A DNA stretch of 64,000 bases from Spirochaetaceae bacterium (GTDB lineage Bacteria > Spirochaetota > Spirochaetia > Treponematales > Treponemataceae). Shown piece by piece: positions 25,655 to 35,700 of the stretch. The position numbers were made by a program, and so were the translations under genes. The stretch lies in assembly GCA_017416145.1 (NCBI GenBank), contig JAFQDD010000023.1, forward strand, positions 149,181 through 213,180. Reading direction: 5' to 3'. Below the pieces are notes generated by a model. It ran no database searches. It was not told the DNA's origin and saw only the letters and a program-made list of their open reading frames with translations. The number at the start of each line of letters is the position of its first letter. Positions within the stretch are counted from its first letter, which is position 1.

Positions 25655-27016
25655 TTATTCGTATTCCTTAGCAACCTGTAAAACCACTTTTTCAAAGATA
25701 TCCATAGCAGTATTTATTTCGTCTTTTGTGATATTTAAAGCACACAAACAACGCATAACGCTTCCACCACGTCCACCTTTTTCTGCCACAAATCCGTTTT
25801 CAAAACATATTTTTTGAACTTTTGCAGCAATTTCGCCAGAAGTTGGTAAAGAACCAATTCCATCTGGTTGACCTTTAGGATTTACAAATTCGGTTCCAAT
25901 CATTAGACCTTTTGCTCTAACATCACCAATAATCTTAGTTTTTGCTTTTAGAGCAAGTAATCTTTCTTCAATGATTTTTCCCTTTTCTCTAACTTCTTCT
26001 AGGAATTCTGGCTTTGATACTCTGTTCATTACCACAGTTCCAGCAGCCATAGCCAACTGATTTCCGCGGAATGTACCAGCGTGAGCACCTTGTTCCCACT
26101 TATCAAGCTTTTTGTTGTAAATTACAACAGAAAGTGGCTGAGAACCACCAATTGCCTTAGAAGCAAGGATTACATCTGGAACAATACCAGCATATTCAAA
26201 TGCAAAGAATTTTCCAGAACGACCAATTCCACATTGAATTTCATCCACAATCATTGGGATATCTAATTCTTGTGTAACACGGCGAATTGTTTGTAGGAAT
26301 TCTACAGGAGCTGGAATAACTCCGCCTTCGCCTTGAATTGGCTCAATAATAACAGCAGCAGGTTTTGTAATACCAGATTCTGGGTCTTTTAGTACGTGTT
26401 CAAAATATGTACAAGCAGCTTTTACACCAGCTTCTCCACCAAGACCAAATGGACAACGGTATGAATATGGATATGGGAAGAAATGCACATCAGGCATTAA
26501 TCCGTGAACTTTGTTTTTAGCAGTAAGATTTCCAGTTAAAGCTAAAGCTCCGTGGCCCATTCCGTGGTATCCACCTTGAAAAGCGATAACAGAAGTTCTT
26601 CCAGTTGCAGTTTTACATAATTTTAAAGCTGCATCTACCGCATCTGTTCCAGAAGGACTACAAAATTGAACTTTTGCATTGTCCTTAAGCTCTCCGGGTA
26701 ACAAAGAAAGCAATGTGTGCACAAACTTGTCTTTAACTGGTGTAGTTAAGTCCAAAGTGTGTAGCGGGGCGTCCCCGGTTAGAAGATCCACCATGGTCTG
26801 ATTGATTTCAGAATCATTGTGGCCAAGTGCAAGAGTTCCAGCTCCGCACAAAAAATCCAGATACTTGTTTCCTTCAACGTCTGTAACCCAAGATCCCTTT
26901 GCCTTTGCAATTGCAAATGGGAACTTTCTAGGATAACTACGAGCGTTGGATTCTGTTAACTCCTGTCTGGTAATGTAATACTGATTGGTGTATTCAGATT
27001 CGTTTTTCTGAACCAT
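25655..27016 (-). CDS. dat: Diaminobutyrate-2-oxoglutarate aminotransferase
   Basis: A 453-residue class III PLP aminotransferase: FLCGAGTLALGHN, QFCSPSGTDAVDAALK, FQGGYHGMGHGALALTGN, IVDEIQCGIGRSGKFFAFE, ILASKAIGGSQPLS with the PLP lysine, and GTFRGNQLAMAAG. The FCSPSGTDAVDAALKL block and the overall length fit the EctB/Dat branch that transfers the terminal amino group of L-2,4-diaminobutyrate. With the decarboxylase downstream it should turn aspartate semialdehyde into diaminobutyrate and then 1,3-diaminopropane. EctA and EctC, which would indicate ectoine synthesis, are not present. GGAGAACG precedes the ATG. Confidence 0.86.
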   Translation of the reverse strand: MVQKNESEYTNQYYITRQELTESNARSYPRKFPFAIAKAKGSWVTDVEGNKYLDFLCGAGTLALGHNDSEINQTMVDLLTGDAPLHTLDLTTPVKDKFVHTLLSLLPGELKDNAKVQFCSPSGTDAVDAALKLCKTATGRTSVIAFQGGYHGMGHGALALTGNLTAKNKVHGLMPDVHFFPYPYSYRCPFGLGGEAGVKAACTYFEHVLKDPESGITKPAAVIIEPIQGEGGVIPAPVEFLQTIRRVTQELDIPMIVDEIQCGIGRSGKFFAFEYAGIVPDVILASKAIGGSQPLSVVIYNKKLDKWEQGAHAGTFRGNQLAMAAGTVVMNRVSKPEFLEEVREKGKIIEERLLALKAKTKIIGDVRAKGLMIGTEFVNPKGQPDGIGSLPTSGEIAAKVQKICFENGFVAEKGGRGGSVMRCLCALNITKDEINTAMDIFEKVVLQVAKEYE

Positions 27017-27273
27017 CTACGTTCTCCATTACGGCGATAGTCAAAACCTAAATTTTGCTATCAAAAAAGGGAATACAAGCTGTCAACGGCAGTGTTTTTT
27101 TTGACAATTTACAGGATATTTTCCTTAAGTCGTAAAAATGAGAATACATTATATTTTCTTTATTTACAAGTCCTTGAACAAGATTTTTAGACTTTTTTTA
27201 CAATATTTGTTTTATATTTCACGATTTTATATTTTGCATTGAATTATTCTAATTTTTGAACGATAATATAATT

Positions 27274-28686
27274 ATGGAAACAAGTGTAGATTTTAACAAA
27301 AAGCTTTTTGAATTAGCAGAAGCGAAAAAAAATTGGTATGACACTGAGGAAATGGTAAAAATCCTCGAAGAATACAGAAATCTTTTAGGCGTTATAAACA
27401 ATTTAATCAATCTCCTAGAAAAAAAAGGTTTGATTCAGCCAGATCCTTACAAATTGGACAAAAAAATCTCTGATATTGCCGTGCCAGAAGAAATACCCTT
27501 CTTGGATTCTGAACGATCTATGGTTATCGGAGCTAGACTTTCTGATTTTGAATCTATGCTTGATTTTATCTGTAATATTTTCAAATTTTCTGTTTCCACT
27601 GTTTCTGTAGAACGAATAAAAACACTTCTTGCACTTAACAACTATTTCCAATGGAATGCTCTTGTACCAAACTCAGCAAAGCCAAACACAAAAGGTCTTG
27701 CTGAAATTCTTCAAGCAATAAAAATGGGATCTGATAGTTTATCCGTTAGCGTTTTAAATGAAACAATAAATTACATAACTAAAACTATTTCAAGAATTAA
27801 CGCTTTGCTAAAAGATTTAACAGATTTCCAAAAAGAGCTTTATAAGGTTGAAATCCGTAAATCACTTTTCGAGCATCCAAATTATTCTCATGAAAAATCC
27901 CAAAAATCAACTCACGATGCAATGATGCAAATAAAAAAAATGTTTCCACAAGTTATGGGGAAAAAACCTTTTTATTCAGAGTTGGTGGATGAACTAATAA
28001 AAGAAGAATATAGTCCAGAAAAAGACAAATTCAGAGCTATTGTTCTTTCAAAGTTTGAGATTGCCAGTAGCAAAAAAGAAGAAAAGAAAATCAAAATTGA
28101 TACAAAAGAAATGTTAATGGATTCTGTTCGAGCTTTAGGAAGTGCCGCTCCTTTACTAGAACAAATTTCTCAAAAGATTGAAGATAATCATAAAGTGCTT
28201 CAAAGTGAACACAATGGATTTATGGACAAACTTTTGGCATTGATTCGTCAAGCTTTCAATCGCCCTGAAAAACCTGTCGTTTACACAGTTACTGTAACAG
28301 AGCCACTCACCCAAAGTAGAAAACAAGAAGATGTTAAATATCAAGATTTTCTAACAGATTTAAATCGTCGTCGCAGAACTTATAATTCCTTTGCTGTGAA
28401 GAAAGCTCCCGGTTATATCAAGATTGAATCTCAAGAGGAAAAGTCTATTTTGGAATATTTATCAAAACAAATATCAGAATGTAATCACTTAATGCAACTT
28501 TTAACTGCCTTGGATGAATATTTTAAATCTGCTCCAGCAGTAGAAAATCGTTCCAAAATCAAGGGATTAAAGATGGAACTTACTTCTTTGAAAAACTGTA
28601 TTGTAAAAACAAATCAAAGAAAAGCTGAATACACTGCCCTTATTGAAGAAGAAGAACAACTTAAAAAATTGGGAATTACCCAATAA
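27274..28686 (+). CDS. Soluble helical protein, unknown function
   Basis: A 470-residue protein without signal peptide or transmembrane segment. Long helical stretches dominate (MVKILEEYRNLLGVINNLIN; SVLNETINYITKTISRINALL), and the C-terminus is coiled-coil-like (KTNQRKAEYTALIEEEEQLK). I recognise no enzyme motif. ATG at 27274 starts the compact form; a TTG 18 bases upstream is possible but unsupported. It stands alone with a strong terminator behind it, and it has the same general character as the 505-residue helical protein at 18.9 kb. Confidence 0.65.
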   Translation: METSVDFNKKLFELAEAKKNWYDTEEMVKILEEYRNLLGVINNLINLLEKKGLIQPDPYKLDKKISDIAVPEEIPFLDSERSMVIGARLSDFESMLDFICNIFKFSVSTVSVERIKTLLALNNYFQWNALVPNSAKPNTKGLAEILQAIKMGSDSLSVSVLNETINYITKTISRINALLKDLTDFQKELYKVEIRKSLFEHPNYSHEKSQKSTHDAMMQIKKMFPQVMGKKPFYSELVDELIKEEYSPEKDKFRAIVLSKFEIASSKKEEKKIKIDTKEMLMDSVRALGSAAPLLEQISQKIEDNHKVLQSEHNGFMDKLLALIRQAFNRPEKPVVYTVTVTEPLTQSRKQEDVKYQDFLTDLNRRRRTYNSFAVKKAPGYIKIESQEEKSILEYLSKQISECNHLMQLLTALDEYFKSAPAVENRSKIKGLKMELTSLKNCIVKTNQRKAEYTALIEEEEQLKKLGITQ

Positions 28687-28702
28687 TTTGTCAGAAAAAA
28701 AG

Positions 28703-28748
28703 AAAAAGCTGTTCAAGGTAAAAAATCACTTTTAGAACAGCTTTTTTT
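28703..28748 (+). terminator. Rho-independent terminator
   Basis: Twelve-base inverted repeat AAAAAGCTGTTC...GAACAGCTTTTT with a T run, directly after the 470-residue protein. A run of A before the stem lets it also serve the convergent paaK. Confidence 0.85.
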
Positions 28749-28795
28749 GTGTTATTTGCTTTTTATCAATTTATGTTGATGTTTTTTTCTTGATA

Positions 28796-30109
28796 TTAAA
28801 CATCTTTTGGACGAAGGTCGTTTACACGTTTAGCCTTTGTTTCTGCTTGTGGAATTGAGCCTGGTTCTTTTAACTCTACAATTGGCTTAATTGTAATCAA
28901 AGCAGACATTTCTTCTTGCAAATGCTCTTTTAGCCTGTTCAAAACACGAGCATCGTCTGCAAAGGCTTCTGGAGTAACTTCTACTTGTACAGTAAGTTTG
29001 TCCATATCACCTTTTTTGTCTACCACGATTAAGTAATTTGCACCAACTCCAGGAGCCTTCAAAAGCACTTCCTCAATTTGACTTGGGAACACATTTACAC
29101 CATTGATAATAAGCATATCATCTGTGCGACCTGTAAACCGAGCAATACGACGGTGAGTTCTTCCACATGGACATGGCTCTGTAATAACGTGGGTTAAATC
29201 TCGAGTTCTATAGCGAAGAAGAGGCATAGCATCACGACAAAGAATTGTCATAACAAGCTCCCCAGTCTCTCCATCTTCTACAGGTTCTAGAGTTTCTGGG
29301 TTAACAATTTCCATAATGTAGCGGTCTTCCCACACGTGCATACCATTTCTAAGCTGACATTCAAAAGCAACTCCAGGCCCGTTAAGCTCACTCATACCGT
29401 AGCAGTTGTAAACTTCGATACCAAGACTTTTTTCCATCTTGTTTCTAAGTTGTTCTGAATATGGTTCTGCACCAGAAATCCCGATTCGCCACTTAAAATC
29501 CTCTCGCTTATATTCACTTTCCATAATTGCTTGATGTAAGTGAAGCATATAACTTGGAGTTGCGTGGGTTACGCTAGTTCCAAAATCGTGCATAAATTTG
29601 ATTTGACGCAAAGTGTTTCCAGAACTAGTTGGTACAACTGTCATACCAAGTTTTTCAGCCCCGTAGTGAAAACTCATTCCGCCTGTGAACAATCCGTAAG
29701 TCATCATATTTTGGCAAGTATCTTCGTTGGTACAACCAGCTGCGGCCAAACAACGAGCCATTGTATCAGCTGCCATATCAACATCTTTTTGAGTTAGATA
29801 AATAACTGTTGGAGTACCAGTTGTGCCGCTAGAAGCGTGGACACGAACAATTTCTGATTGAGGAACAGCCAACAATCCATAAGGATAAACTTCCCGCAAA
29901 TCATGTTTTGTGGTAAATGGAATTTTTCGTAAATCTTTTAATGATTTTATGTCTTCACTAGAATTGATACCAGCTTCTGTCAACTTTTTTTTGTAAAAAT
30001 CAGTTTTAAAAGCGTTATCAATTTGCTTTTTCAAAGCCTCTAACTGAAGCTCCTCAATTTTTTCCCGTGGTAAAGTTTCTATCTCTTTATCCCAAAAATT
30101 AAATTCCAT
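28796..30109 (-). CDS. paaK: Phenylacetate-CoA ligase
   Basis: A 437-residue AMP-forming acyl-CoA synthetase that activates phenylacetate (or indole-/hydroxyphenylacetate) with ATP and CoA. Visible signatures: VHASSGTTGTPTVIYLT (phosphate loop), FTGGMSFHYGAEKLG, YGMSELNGPGVAFEC, RYRTRDLTHV and GRTDDMLIINGVNVFPSQIE. It is the third gene after iorA and iorB on the same strand, a common arrangement in anaerobes where aryl-acetyl-CoA made by the oxidoreductase is interconverted with the free acid. In the direction of ATP synthesis this would yield energy from aromatic amino acids. About 270 bases, including a GC-rich repeat element, separate it from iorB. Confidence 0.92.
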   Translation of the reverse strand: MEFNFWDKEIETLPREKIEELQLEALKKQIDNAFKTDFYKKKLTEAGINSSEDIKSLKDLRKIPFTTKHDLREVYPYGLLAVPQSEIVRVHASSGTTGTPTVIYLTQKDVDMAADTMARCLAAAGCTNEDTCQNMMTYGLFTGGMSFHYGAEKLGMTVVPTSSGNTLRQIKFMHDFGTSVTHATPSYMLHLHQAIMESEYKREDFKWRIGISGAEPYSEQLRNKMEKSLGIEVYNCYGMSELNGPGVAFECQLRNGMHVWEDRYIMEIVNPETLEPVEDGETGELVMTILCRDAMPLLRYRTRDLTHVITEPCPCGRTHRRIARFTGRTDDMLIINGVNVFPSQIEEVLLKAPGVGANYLIVVDKKGDMDKLTVQVEVTPEAFADDARVLNRLKEHLQEEMSALITIKPIVELKEPGSIPQAETKAKRVNDLRPKDV

Positions 30110-30236
30110 CTAATTTATCCTCCACAAAAGTTTGTAACTCAAACTTAAATAATAAAACGCTTAGTTATACTCTTCAATGAAAACAGCAAGAAGAGTTTAT
30201 ATATTTACAAAAAAAAATCCAAAATAATTTGGGTTC

Positions 30237-30374
30237 TTAGGGTGAAACCCTAAGCCGTGGCCAAGGAAAGGTGGGGTTTTAGGACAAATTGCGAGACTCG
30301 CAGCAATTTGCCAACGGCCTTCGGACTCTGAGTGGGTTTTCCTCCCCTAATTAGTTTCCCAGCTTTTCAAAGCT
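30237..30374. repeat. GC-rich hairpin-forming intergenic element (copy 1)
   Basis: This gap between iorB and paaK is clearly richer in G and C than its surroundings. It contains the inverted repeats TTAGGGTGAAACCCTAA, AAATTGC...GCAATTT and AGCTTTTCAAAGCT. The segment CCGTGGCCAAGGAAAGGTGG (from about 30255) is closely matched near 56112-56135. It looks like a dispersed REP-like repeat; no reading frame is supported. Confidence 0.6.
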
Positions 30375-30383
30375 GAAAAAAAA

Positions 30384-30950
30384 TTATACATTTGCTCCCA
30401 ATTCAAGTGCCTTTGCATTTGCTTCTACAAGGGCTGGATCTTTTTTCTGGAAACGTTCACGAACAGAGTTCAAAACAGTTTCTTCTTTTACTGGCATATA
30501 TTTTAATGCAGTTCCAATTAAAACCATGTTCTCTGTTTTTGGATTTCCAGCTTCTTTTGCCAAATCCTTAGAATTAACAATGTGAGCCTTTGGAAGTTTT
30601 TTTATTGCGTTGTAAATTGTTTCTACTTCTGGATAGTTTGGAATATTTACAAATGGCTCTGAAGAAGTGATTAATACACCTTCTGTTGAAAGCCAATCTA
30701 AATATCTTAAACTTTCCACAGGTTCCATAGACAAAATCATATCAGCCTTACCCTGCGGAATTAAGTCAGAAGCAATTTCTGTATCACTTATTCGAAGGTG
30801 AGCTTGAACACCGCCACCACGTTGGCTCATTCCGTGAACTTCGGATTGACGCACTTGCAACCCGTCTTTCATAGCACTAGAAGCAATAATTGCTGCAATT
30901 GATAAAACACCTTGTCCACCAACCCCAGCTAAGATTATATCGTATTTCAT
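30384..30950 (-). CDS. iorB: Indolepyruvate ferredoxin oxidoreductase, beta subunit
   Basis: A 188-residue subunit of the 2-oxoacid:ferredoxin oxidoreductase gamma-domain type: ILAGVGGQGVLSIAAIIASSA at the start, QSEVHGMSQRGGGVQAHLRI and DMILSMEPVESLRYL. With IorA it oxidatively decarboxylates aryl pyruvates (from Phe, Tyr, Trp) to aryl-acetyl-CoA. ATG at 30950 follows the iorA stop by one base; the longer frame into iorA is a shadow. The two subunits are thus translationally linked. Confidence 0.92.
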   Translation of the reverse strand: MKYDIILAGVGGQGVLSIAAIIASSAMKDGLQVRQSEVHGMSQRGGGVQAHLRISDTEIASDLIPQGKADMILSMEPVESLRYLDWLSTEGVLITSSEPFVNIPNYPEVETIYNAIKKLPKAHIVNSKDLAKEAGNPKTENMVLIGTALKYMPVKEETVLNSVRERFQKKDPALVEANAKALELGANV

Positions 30951-30951
30951 A

Positions 30952-32622
30952 TTAGTTTCCCTTTGCCTTTGCAATTTTTTCTGCTTTTGTTCTTAAACGG
31001 AATGCTTCCAAACATTCACGAACCATAATTACAACAGAAACACCACGGTATTCTGCTTCTTCTAGCAAGATTTTTGCGTTATTGTCTCTTTCAGAAGGAT
31101 TTGTAGATAAAACTCTGATATGTTCAGGCTCTACCCCAAGACCTTTTACAAGAGGTTCTAGCTGACTTGATGGAAGAATTGTTTTTTGACATCCAGTCAT
31201 TGCAACAATTGAGTTATCAAGGATGATTACAGTAACAGGAGTTTTTGAAGAAACACAGTCCACAAGGTTTGTCATTCCAGAGTGCAAGAATGTAGAATCT
31301 CCAATAACACCGAATGTGTATTTTGCACCAGCTTGAGCTGCTCCACGAGCCATACCAATAGAAGCACCCATACAAACAATTGTTTCAACTGCTTGTAAAG
31401 GAGCCACTGCTCCAAGAGAATAACAGCCAATATCAGAACAAACTACAACATTGTCTTTTCCAGCTTTTTCTGTAAGAGAAGCCACTGCTGTGTTTAGAGC
31501 TGTGTATGAATCAAAGTGAGGACAACCTTTACAAAGCTGTGGTGGACGTCCTGGGAGTTCTGGTAATTCAACTAAAGAAGAAGCGGTTTTAACTTCTGGT
31601 AGTCCAAGAGCTTTTCTAACTGTATCAGGATTTAGCTCACCGGCGATAGGAAGCAAACCAGTTAATTTTCCCACAACCTTTGTCTTTTGAGGAAGCACAC
31701 CAGCTAGTTTTCTTTCAACAAATGGCATACCTTCTTCAATAACAAGAATTGTATCTGCAATTTCTGCAAGTTGATTTAGAGCTTTTTTTGGAAGTGGAAG
31801 ATGACCAATATGTAAAATTGATGGAAGACCTTTATCTCCACAGAATTCTTTATATTCAGCTAAGTTTTCTTTTAGATAATTTTTACCAAGACCACTAGTT
31901 ACAATAGCCAAATCTTTACGGTTTTCGTTAATAGACAAAGTTGTCCACTTTGAGTTTTCAGACCAAGTTGTAAAATCAGCTTGTTTTTCAAGCATACGAT
32001 TGTAGTTTTTACGAGCTAAAGCTGGTAAAAGCATCCATTCTGTGCGATTTCCTTTTGAAAGCTCATTTTGTTTTACAAATTTATCTTCTGAATATGGATG
32101 AACAACTGCACGGCTATGAGAAAGACGAGTTACCATTCTCATAATTACTGGCACGTGATTTTTTTCTGACACTTCAAAAGCGTCGAACATCATTTCGTAG
32201 GCTTCTTGTTGAGTTGTTGGTTCAAAACAAGGAATCATTGCAAAATCTGCATAATAGCGAGTATCTTGTTCCCCTTGACTAGAGTGCATACTTGGGTCGT
32301 CAGCTACAACAACTACAAGCCCACCATTGATTCCAAGCAAACTTGAGTTCATAAAAGCGTCTGCACAAGCGTTTAATCCAACGTGCTTCATTGTAACAAT
32401 TGCACGTTTTCCAACGAAAGATGCACCTAAAGCTGATTCATAAGCTGTTTTTTCGTTTGTACACCATTGAGCCAATGGTCCACCGTTTTTTTCGTAATTA
32501 TCAATTAGAAATTCTAAGATTTCAGTTGATGGAGTTCCAGGATATCCAAATCCACAAGAAAGTCCTGCGTGAACAGCTCCTAGAGCAAGAGCTTCATCTC
32601 CAAGTAAAACACTTTCACTCAT
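30952..32622 (-). CDS. iorA: Indolepyruvate ferredoxin oxidoreductase, alpha subunit, without ferredoxin domain
   Basis: A 556-residue TPP-dependent subunit. Signatures: FGYPGTPSTEILEFL, TMKHVGLNACADAF, VVVVADDPSMHSSQGEQDTR, LCKGCPHFDSYTALN, GDSTFLHSGMTNLVD (TPP/metal site) and ILDNSIVAMTGCQ. Most IorA proteins continue with two C-terminal [4Fe-4S] clusters of the CxxCxxCxxxC type; here the protein ends at VRECLEAFRLRTKAEKIAKAK and no such cysteines exist. Electron exit must therefore use another ferredoxin subunit or a different path. It starts the ior-paaK operon. Confidence 0.9.
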   Translation of the reverse strand: MSESVLLGDEALALGAVHAGLSCGFGYPGTPSTEILEFLIDNYEKNGGPLAQWCTNEKTAYESALGASFVGKRAIVTMKHVGLNACADAFMNSSLLGINGGLVVVVADDPSMHSSQGEQDTRYYADFAMIPCFEPTTQQEAYEMMFDAFEVSEKNHVPVIMRMVTRLSHSRAVVHPYSEDKFVKQNELSKGNRTEWMLLPALARKNYNRMLEKQADFTTWSENSKWTTLSINENRKDLAIVTSGLGKNYLKENLAEYKEFCGDKGLPSILHIGHLPLPKKALNQLAEIADTILVIEEGMPFVERKLAGVLPQKTKVVGKLTGLLPIAGELNPDTVRKALGLPEVKTASSLVELPELPGRPPQLCKGCPHFDSYTALNTAVASLTEKAGKDNVVVCSDIGCYSLGAVAPLQAVETIVCMGASIGMARGAAQAGAKYTFGVIGDSTFLHSGMTNLVDCVSSKTPVTVIILDNSIVAMTGCQKTILPSSQLEPLVKGLGVEPEHIRVLSTNPSERDNNAKILLEEAEYRGVSVVIMVRECLEAFRLRTKAEKIAKAKGN

Positions 32623-32733
32623 AATATTTCCTTATTTCCCAAAAACAAACTGGGATTTTATGTATCTTAAAGTTTTTTAATTATACTAAAATTATATCAA
32701 TACATCAAGATTGAGTTTTTTAGAACCTATGAC

Positions 32734-32765
32734 AAAAAAAGGCTGCCTAAAAATCATAGACAGCC
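32734..32765 (-). terminator. Terminator of the FlgD-Ig/OmpA gene
   Basis: On the minus strand GGGCTGTCT...AGGCAGCC with a T run follows the stop at 32777 by a few bases; one mismatch in an eight-base stem. Confidence 0.75.
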
Positions 32766-32776
32766 CATAATCAATT

Positions 32777-35700
32777 TTATTTATTTAAGATAAATTCAAC
32801 ACGGCGGTTTTTCCACCAGTTATCCTTGTCATCTCTTGCAGCCACAGGTTGACGACCACCAACACCAACTGTTGTTAAGCGACTAACATCAACTCCAAAA
32901 CCAACAAGAACGTCTTTTACGTAATTTGCTCGAGCTTCTGAAAGTGGAACAAGAGCTTTTCCGTACATTACAGTATCAATTGTTTCTTCTTCTTCCGTGC
33001 CAGATACGTTATTTGCATGGCCTTCAATTGTTACGTTGTAATCTTTAAATTTATTTAAGATTTCAGCGATACGTTTTAGAACACGATTGTTGTTGTCAAT
33101 TTTGTCCTTGTCCAAACCATTTTTTGGATCAACGTCTTTTCCAACGAAGTCTGCTTCATCACTTCGGAAAATAATAGATGGAACTTGGATTTTTAGTTTA
33201 TCCCCAACACGAATAACCAAAACGTCAACTGGAATAATTCCTGAAACTGTTGATGATAAACCCAATTCATTTGTAACAGTAAATTTATATGGATAATCAG
33301 TTGCTGATTGCACCAATTCACCAGAATTACTTCGACCATCCCAAATCATTCTTTCTGTAATTGTATTTTTTCCAGAAATCTTGTAGAAATTCTTTCCATT
33401 TTGAGGATCGTTAATTTCAAAAGACCAATTTGTGAATGGCACAACATCATTTCCAGTTAGCATGATGAACAAGTCGTCTGCGTAACCATCGTTGTCAGGG
33501 CTAAAATATTCAGTATTTGAGCCAGTTGCAGTTTTCACAGCAATTTGTGGAGCTGTAACAGAGCAAATAAAACTTGAACTTTGAACAGCTGTCACATCAC
33601 CCTTTTCATATTCTACGAATAAATTACCTGTAAAGAATCCTTCTTGTACCAAACCGTTTACATCAGCTCCATTCCATTTAATTGTTGCAGGAACGTCTTT
33701 TGAGTCTAGATTTGACCAAGAACGAACGATATTTCCATCTAAATCTTTAATATCAAATTTCCAAGCTGAAATATTTTCTGTTGGAGTAACCATAACTGAG
33801 AAAATCTGTTCATCTCTGAAACCATCATTATTTGGAGCAAATGAATCGTACTCTGCTGTCAAATAAGCTTTTACAGTTGTGTTATCCAATAAAATATCTT
33901 TGATTTCAACTTTTGTAGCATTTCCAGCTGAATCTGTTGTAGCAATAACAAAAGAGTATTTTCCGTTTTCAACAGTGTTTCCAGCTTCGTCACAACCATC
34001 CCAATCAAAAGAAGATGCCGCACCTGTCCAAGAGTAGGATTTTACAACTAAGCCTTCTGGATTTAGGATTTGACCTTGCCATAAATTTTCAGCACTTGAT
34101 GAAATTGTTAATGGCATAACATCTTTTCTTCCATCAGCATTTGGAGAGAATACTAAATATGGTACTTCAACTTTTGCTTCTGGATAAACTGTATCCAACT
34201 CAAAACTTTGAGTAGAAACAGATGATTCACTTCCGTTTTTAGAAAGTGTATCTAATTTTGCAGTATAATTTCCATCTGGACAAAGTGTTCCATTGTCAGA
34301 AGTACCGTTCCAAGTAAAGGATTTTGGAAGAGCTCTTTTATCTGCAAAGGTTTTTACAGTGTTTCCGTCTTTATCAAGAACAGCAAGTTTATATTCTACA
34401 ATGGCACTGGAAGTTTTGATTTGAGGCGTAAAAATAATAGAATCTTTTACTTTATCAGCATTTGGAGAAAATGCTTTTTCACTAACAGAAAGCAAAACTT
34501 CAGTTGTACCTGTATTTAACTCAAAAGTGTTTGTAATAGCTTGTCCAACATTTCCAGCCAAGTCTGTTGCAAAAAGTTTATATGTGTAAAATCCATCGTT
34601 AATTTGATTTTCAGATGTTGTTCCGTCCCAAGTAATTGATGCTGGAGGGATTTCACCGTATTCGTAGGATTTTACAACTTTTCCAGTAGCATCTAAGATT
34701 TCAGCGAACCAAGCTTTTTCTTTGCTTGTTTCTTGGAAAATCTCGATTGTATCAAGACGACCATCTCCGTCTGGAGAAAAAATTGAGTTATCAGTTTTTA
34801 CAAAAGCAGAAGGAGCTGTTTTATCAATAGAAAAGTTTCTTGTGATAACAGATTCTTGACCATTATTAAACTGTGCTTGATATTTTAATTGATAATCACC
34901 ATCAGCCAAAACTATTCCGTTGGAATCTTTACCATCATAATCGAAAACTGTTGGGGGTTCTGTAGTTCCCTTCCAAGCTTTCAAGATTTTTCCAGCCTTA
35001 TCCAATGTTTCGATTTTCCAGCTTATAAGCCCCGTAGCGTTTGACATAACAGGAGTAATAGCCAAAGTATCTTTTACATTATCACCATTTGGAGAAAAAG
35101 GACTATCTTTGATTGTCATATTTACAGAGCGAGGAATTGCATCATAAATAATGTTTGACACAACGGTTGGTTCAAGAATATTTCCAGCCTTGTCAGTTGA
35201 TGTTAGACGATATGTATAAACACCTTCTGGAACAGCCACACCAAAATCGTTTTTACCATCCCACACAAGGTTTTCTGGACTTGCATTTTCCCAAGTCCAA
35301 GTACGAACCACATTTCCAGCCACATCAGTAATCGTACCAGTCCACAAATCTTCTACAGAGCCAGATTGTTTAATTGTGATATTTGGTTTTCCACCACCAC
35401 CGAAAATCTTTGAACTTTCTGATGGAGGCACAACTTCTACACTTGGTTCAGTATTGTCCACTGTAATTTCGTAAACTGGAGTTTTTCCCACATTTCCATT
35501 ATCATCAGTTGCTGTTACATAGTAGAAATATTTTCCATCTGATGCAACTTCACCAGAATCCAAAATACCGTTCCACATCACTGATTCAGGAATTGTAACA
35601 CCTTCCTTTTTTGCAAATAAACTCTGGAAAAAGTTTTTTACAGTAATGTTTTCTGGACGTTTTTCCTTGTTTCCAATTGTTCGTACTACATTTCCCTCAG

